This document shows, in pieces, positions 7,034-9,456 of a stretch of DNA of 9,456 nt. Location: contig DCKY01000173.1 in the NCBI GenBank assembly GCA_002320775.1, positions 1 to 9,456 of the forward strand, written 5' to 3'. The position numbers and the translations under genes are program-made. The notes under the pieces were generated by a model. That model ran no database searches and was not told the DNA's origin. It saw only the letters and a program-made list of their open reading frames with translations. Within the stretch, counting starts at the first letter, position 1. Each line of letters begins with the position of its first letter. Source of the DNA: Planctomycetes bacterium UBA1662. Lineage in GTDB: Bacteria; Planctomycetota; UBA8108.

Positions 7034-9013
7034 TCAGGGAGCCCGGGCCGCGGGCCGGAAGCCGACATCGACATCGGCATCCTGGGGCCTGAAGTTGCAT
7101 CGGTAGGAGCTGCGAACGCTGAAGGGGGGCCCGAACCAGCCGCCGCCGCGCAGCTGCCGAAAGTCGGCGCCGCTGCTGGAGAAGGGATCTGTCCTGGGAA
7201 CGGCCGAGTAGGCATCGGCATCGTACCAGTCGGCGGTCCATTCGTAGACATTTCCGGCCTGGTTGTAGAGTCCGAACCAGGAACGCCCGGCAGGGCGGCT
7301 GCAGACGGTGTCGGCGCGGCCGAGGTTGTTGCCGTGGTTGCAGAGCTCAAAGTTGATGTTCTCCGGCGAGTTGAACCGTCCCTCGCCGCCTCCCCAGGGG
7401 TAGCGCCCGGGGAGGGCGCCCTGTCCCCGCCAACGCGCCGAGTATTCCCATTGCGCCTCGGTGGGAAGTCCGTAGCTGTGGAAGTCCTCCCAGTCTGCGG
7501 AGGTCTCGGCGTTTGCCCAGCGAGAGTAGGCGACCGCGTCGAACCAGTCGATCCAGACCACCGGGTGGTCGGCGAAGGCCGGGTTCTCGAAGTAATCACC
7601 GTTGCGGGCCCAGAACAGCCCCGCCTCTCCCTCGGGATAGTGGCACCCGTCATAATCGGCAGAGCCGCCGCCGGTGAAGTCGTAAGTGTCGTCACAGCCC
7701 TCGCAGAGGGGGCCGCCGCAGCCGGCGGCCTCGAGAAAACGCCGGTATTGCCGGTTGCTCACCTCGAACTTGGCCAGCAGAAAGGGGCGGGTGATCGTCA
7801 CGGGGTGCGCCGGCAGTTCGTCGCCGCCGTAATCGAAGAATGTATCTCCCTGTTCGAAGCTTTCCGCGGGGATCTGCACCATCACCATGCCGTCAAGGAG
7901 GCGGAAATACTCTTTCCGGCCATGGTCGTTTCTACCGAGCCAGGCAAGGGGGCTGGTCGTCTCGTTTCCGCACCAGGAGGGCTCTTCGCAACGCATCTCG
8001 CCGGCGCTCTCAGCCGCGGCGCAGGCCGGCCAGGGCGGAGGCGGAGGCGGCCCGTTGCCGAGGAAGCAGAAGTTCGCCAGGTAGACCACGTCGGTGACCG
8101 AGCCGCAGACCTGTCCATCTCCATTGGCATCGCAGGCGGCCTCGCAGGGCGGCGGCGGGCCATCGAGGAAGCATCCCTCGACAAGCCGCACCAGGTCGCC
8201 GACCGAGCCGCAGACGACGCCATCCTGGTTGCAGTCACCGCGGAGGAAGGCGGGCCGCGAAATTTCCGTTCGCACCTCGAGCGCGTGCAGCCGATGGAGG
8301 GCAGGGGTCTCGGCGCAGGATGCGGCGATACCGATGCGCAGGCCGCCTGATCGTTCCAGTGAGACCGACTCGTCGAAGACAACCCGGGCGCCGTAGCAGT
8401 CGTGGTCGGCGGCCGCGATCACCCTCGCCCGTCCATTTTCAAGCAGGGCGGTGACCCTCACGGTGCCGGCGCCGGAGGCGGTAGAAAGTACGTCGGGGAT
8501 GTCCTCGCTGACGGCAAGGGAAGGTTCGCTGCCGGGGTCGCTGTCCTGGTTGATCTCGAGGTGGGGTTCGTTCGGCCCGCGCGCGCCATCGCCGCCGAGG
8601 TCAATCGCTATACCCAGAAACGATCGCCCCTCCGCCTCGACGCCGAGGGACTCCCCTCCCTTGAGAGGGGGTTCGTCCCCAGGGCCGGCGAAGATCAGCT
8701 GGACCCCGCCGCCAAGAGCTCCCCGCTCCGCCATGGCGCCCGGAACCGAGAGGGAATATTCGAAGTGGACAAGAATCCGGTCGCTGGCCGCCGGCACCGG
8801 GTCTCCGGCCCAGGCTGCGCCGAGAGAATCCGGGCTGTCGTCGGTCAGGGAAACGATGGGGCTCTCGCCGGGCGTGAGGCTCGCGGCGCCCGCAAGGCGG
8901 AGCGAGGCCGCGTTGTCTCCGGCCAGCTCAAAATGAATGATCTCCTCGGAGCGCAGCCCGCCGCATAGCGGCAGGATCAGCGCGCCCAGAAGCGCTCCGA
9001 CTCTCGTTGTCAT
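7034..9013 (-). CDS. Exported SUMF1 (formylglycine-enzyme-like) protein with beta-sandwich and dockerin-like repeats (659 aa)
   Basis: The ATG at 9011-9013 opens a signal peptide (hydrophobic core about residues 6-17, cleavage probably near 22), so the protein is likely exported. Residues about 24-250 look like a beta-sandwich, possibly lectin-like: alternating strands with GGGVQLIFAGPG and FLGIAIDLGGDG. This part is inferred. Residues 259-331 hold two dockerin-like repeats with Cys and Pro-rich tails. Residues about 372-656 are a SUMF1/FGE-sulfatase domain with family motifs MVMVQIPAESFEQGD, FEVSNRQYRRFLEA, HPVVWIDWFDAVAYSRWA, GLPTEAQWEYSAR, RYPWG, GNVYEWTADWYD, RGGGWF and VGFRPA. Aligned without gaps to human FGE near the C-terminus, its two catalytic cysteines fall on Pro629 and Arg634. 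Sulfatase activation is therefore unlikely; a binding role or another chemistry is more likely. The ribosome site is weak (GGA seven bases upstream). The gene precedes the macroglobulin gene on the same strand by 92 bp. The SUMF1 assignment is very secure; function is unknown. Confidence 0.92.
   Translation of the reverse strand: MTTRVGALLGALILPLCGGLRSEEIIHFELAGDNAASLRLAGAASLTPGESPIVSLTDDSPDSLGAAWAGDPVPAASDRILVHFEYSLSVPGAMAERGALGGGVQLIFAGPGDEPPLKGGESLGVEAEGRSFLGIAIDLGGDGARGPNEPHLEINQDSDPGSEPSLAVSEDIPDVLSTASGAGTVRVTALLENGRARVIAAADHDCYGARVVFDESVSLERSGGLRIGIAASCAETPALHRLHALEVRTEISRPAFLRGDCNQDGVVCGSVGDLVRLVEGCFLDGPPPPCEAACDANGDGQVCGSVTDVVYLANFCFLGNGPPPPPPWPACAAAESAGEMRCEEPSWCGNETTSPLAWLGRNDHGRKEYFRLLDGMVMVQIPAESFEQGDTFFDYGGDELPAHPVTITRPFLLAKFEVSNRQYRRFLEAAGCGGPLCEGCDDTYDFTGGGSADYDGCHYPEGEAGLFWARNGDYFENPAFADHPVVWIDWFDAVAYSRWANAETSADWEDFHSYGLPTEAQWEYSARWRGQGALPGRYPWGGGEGRFNSPENINFELCNHGNNLGRADTVCSRPAGRSWFGLYNQAGNVYEWTADWYDADAYSAVPRTDPFSSSGADFRQLRGGGWFGPPFSVRSSYRCNFRPQDADVDVGFRPAARAP
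8030..8239 (-). repeat. Two 35-residue dockerin-like repeats within the SUMF1 protein
   Basis: Unit 1 (residues 259-293) and unit 2 (294-328) share the pattern D-x-N-x-D-G-x-V-C-G-S-V-x-D-x-V-x-L, then a CFL motif and a proline run. Equivalent residues are exactly 35 apart: Cys268/Cys303 and Cys281/Cys316. At DNA level the 15-mer GACCGAGCCGCAGAC recurs at 8096-8110 and 8201-8215. The D-x-N-x-D-G start resembles the calcium loop of type I dockerins and of the tandem dockerin-like modules frequent in Planctomycetota. The usual x-x-S-D part is replaced by C-G-S-V-x-D, two residues longer. The paired cysteines suggest disulfide stabilisation of an exported module; calcium binding is inferred. Confidence 0.75.
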
Positions 9014-9187
9014 GTTTTTTCCAGACCCTGGATCCAGTTACAGCAGAAGAGACCAGGCGGCGGCCTCCTTGCCAATTGTACCGGCTGGATGTCTCCGTAC
9101 CCATCCTCTGCTTGAAATGAATCAGAACATGGAGTCCACTGGGGTTTTCCCCTTCGAATATTCCAAGAGAACGCACAGGAGTAAGCT
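9014..9187. promoter_or_regulatory. Divergent intergenic region holding promoters of the SUMF1 gene and the isomerase-like gene
   Basis: These 174 bases separate two divergently read genes, so both 5' ends should be controlled here. For the minus-strand gene the best -10 candidate is TACAAT (plus-strand positions 9075-9080), about 60 bases before its ATG, with only a poor -35 (TGGGTA) at the right distance. For the plus-strand gene a TTGAAA lies at 9112-9117 without a convincing -10. An 8-bp palindrome GAATATTC lies at 9156-9163, just after a GGGG-TTTT-CCCC hairpin (9141-9152). Either could be an operator, or chance. No coding sequence is supported here. Confidence 0.35.
9177..9181 (+). promoter_or_regulatory. 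Ribosome binding site of the isomerase-like gene
   Basis: AGGAG lies 6 bases upstream of the ATG at 9188. This strong Shine-Dalgarno sequence fixes the start codon and places the twin-arginine motif at residues 6-7. Confidence 0.75.
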
Positions 9188-9456
9188 ATGCGGGGCCTTT
9201 CACGCCGTGAGATCCTGAAAACAGCCGCCCTTGCCGCCGGCGCGGCCGCCTCCGGGGCCGCCGCCCCTTCGACCAGCGTTGCCGCTGAGCCCGAGGCGCG
9301 CACAGGAGCCTACCCGATCAGTCTCAACACCAGCACCCTGCGCGGGCACAAGCTGCCGATCCGTAAGACCATCGAGATCGCCGAGAAGGCGGGCTACACG
9401 GGTATCGAGCCCTGGCCCAACGAGATTGACGACTTTATCAAGTCAGGCGGCAAGCT
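9188..9456 (+). CDS. Tat-exported sugar phosphate isomerase/epimerase-like protein, 3' end missing
   Basis: The ATG at 9188 follows a strong AGGAG and the frame stays open to the right edge (89 full codons). The N-terminus MRGLSRREILKTAALAAG is a twin-arginine signal: SRREILK followed by an Ala-rich hydrophobic stretch, with probable cleavage near residue 33 (VAA before EPE). Export would therefore be of a folded protein. After it, YPISLNTSTLRGHKLP, IEIAEKAGYTGIEPWP and NEIDDFI match the first strand-helix unit of the xylose-isomerase-like TIM barrel (AP endonuclease family 2 fold) found in sugar phosphate isomerases/epimerases. In this family the barrel binds a divalent metal through residues that lie beyond the window, so catalytic competence cannot be judged. 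Such Tat-tagged versions are common in Planctomycetota and Verrucomicrobiota, often with sugar-degrading genes. It is transcribed away from the SUMF1 gene. Family is fairly secure; substrate unknown. Confidence 0.85.
   Translation, partial: MRGLSRREILKTAALAAGAAASGAAAPSTSVAAEPEARTGAYPISLNTSTLRGHKLPIRKTIEIAEKAGYTGIEPWPNEIDDFIKSGGK

Noticed and set aside
7334..8350. Long plus-strand open frame (338 codons) opposite the SUMF1 gene
   Set aside because: It lies wholly antisense to a gene with strong family motifs. Its translation is low in recognisable domains, and long antisense frames are expected in GC-rich DNA.
8402..8968. Plus-strand open frame of 188 codons opposite the N-terminal part of the SUMF1 gene
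   Set aside because: Antisense shadow; Arg/Gly/Ala-rich translation without family resemblance.
8955..9013. Lipoprotein signal in the SUMF1 protein (LPLC at residues 14-17)
   Set aside because: The residues before the cysteine (L-P-L) do not fit the lipobox consensus, which expects a small residue just before Cys. A Sec cleavage near residue 22 is more likely.
8928..9303. Minus-strand frames spanning the divergent intergenic region
   Set aside because: They overlap the strong ribosome site and Tat signal of the isomerase-like gene and the start of the SUMF1 gene, and show no domain.

Overview
The window is GC-rich and densely coded. It looks like a chromosomal segment from a Planctomycetota-type bacterium or a related PVC or environmental lineage. 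This rests on the gene mix, not on a marker gene: a very large secreted alpha-2-macroglobulin, a formylglycine-enzyme-like (SUMF1) protein carrying tandem dockerin-like repeats, and a Tat-exported sugar-isomerase-like TIM barrel. I saw no rRNA, tRNA, CRISPR array, insertion sequence or phage gene.

Layout, left to right. (1) Positions 1-826, plus strand: the 3' part of an alpha/beta-hydrolase gene with a complete Ser-Asp-His set, cut by the left edge. (2) After a 19-bp convergent gap, 846-6941 on the minus strand: a 2031-residue bacterial alpha-2-macroglobulin with a signal peptide, a bait-like segment and an intact CAEQ thioester motif. (3) A 92-bp spacer with a small hairpin and a weak candidate promoter. 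(4) Positions 7034-9013, minus strand: a 659-residue exported protein with an N-terminal probable beta-sandwich domain, two cysteine-bearing dockerin-like repeats and a C-terminal SUMF1 domain lacking the FGE catalytic cysteines. (5) A 174-bp divergent intergenic region. (6) Positions 9188-9456, plus strand: the start of a Tat-signal sugar phosphate isomerase/epimerase-like protein, cut by the right edge.

Genes 4 and 2 lie head-to-tail on the minus strand and may be co-transcribed, in the order SUMF1 protein then macroglobulin. Both are predicted to be exported, so a shared role at the cell surface or in the periplasm is possible but unproven. The macroglobulin probably traps or blocks attacking proteases. 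The partner pbpC, common beside enterobacterial yfhM, is not in the window. The flanking genes are on the other strand and show no clear functional link. I found no clear new multi-gene system. The most unusual items are the cysteine-substituted dockerin-like pair, its fusion to a non-catalytic-looking SUMF1 domain, and the pairing of that protein with the macroglobulin.
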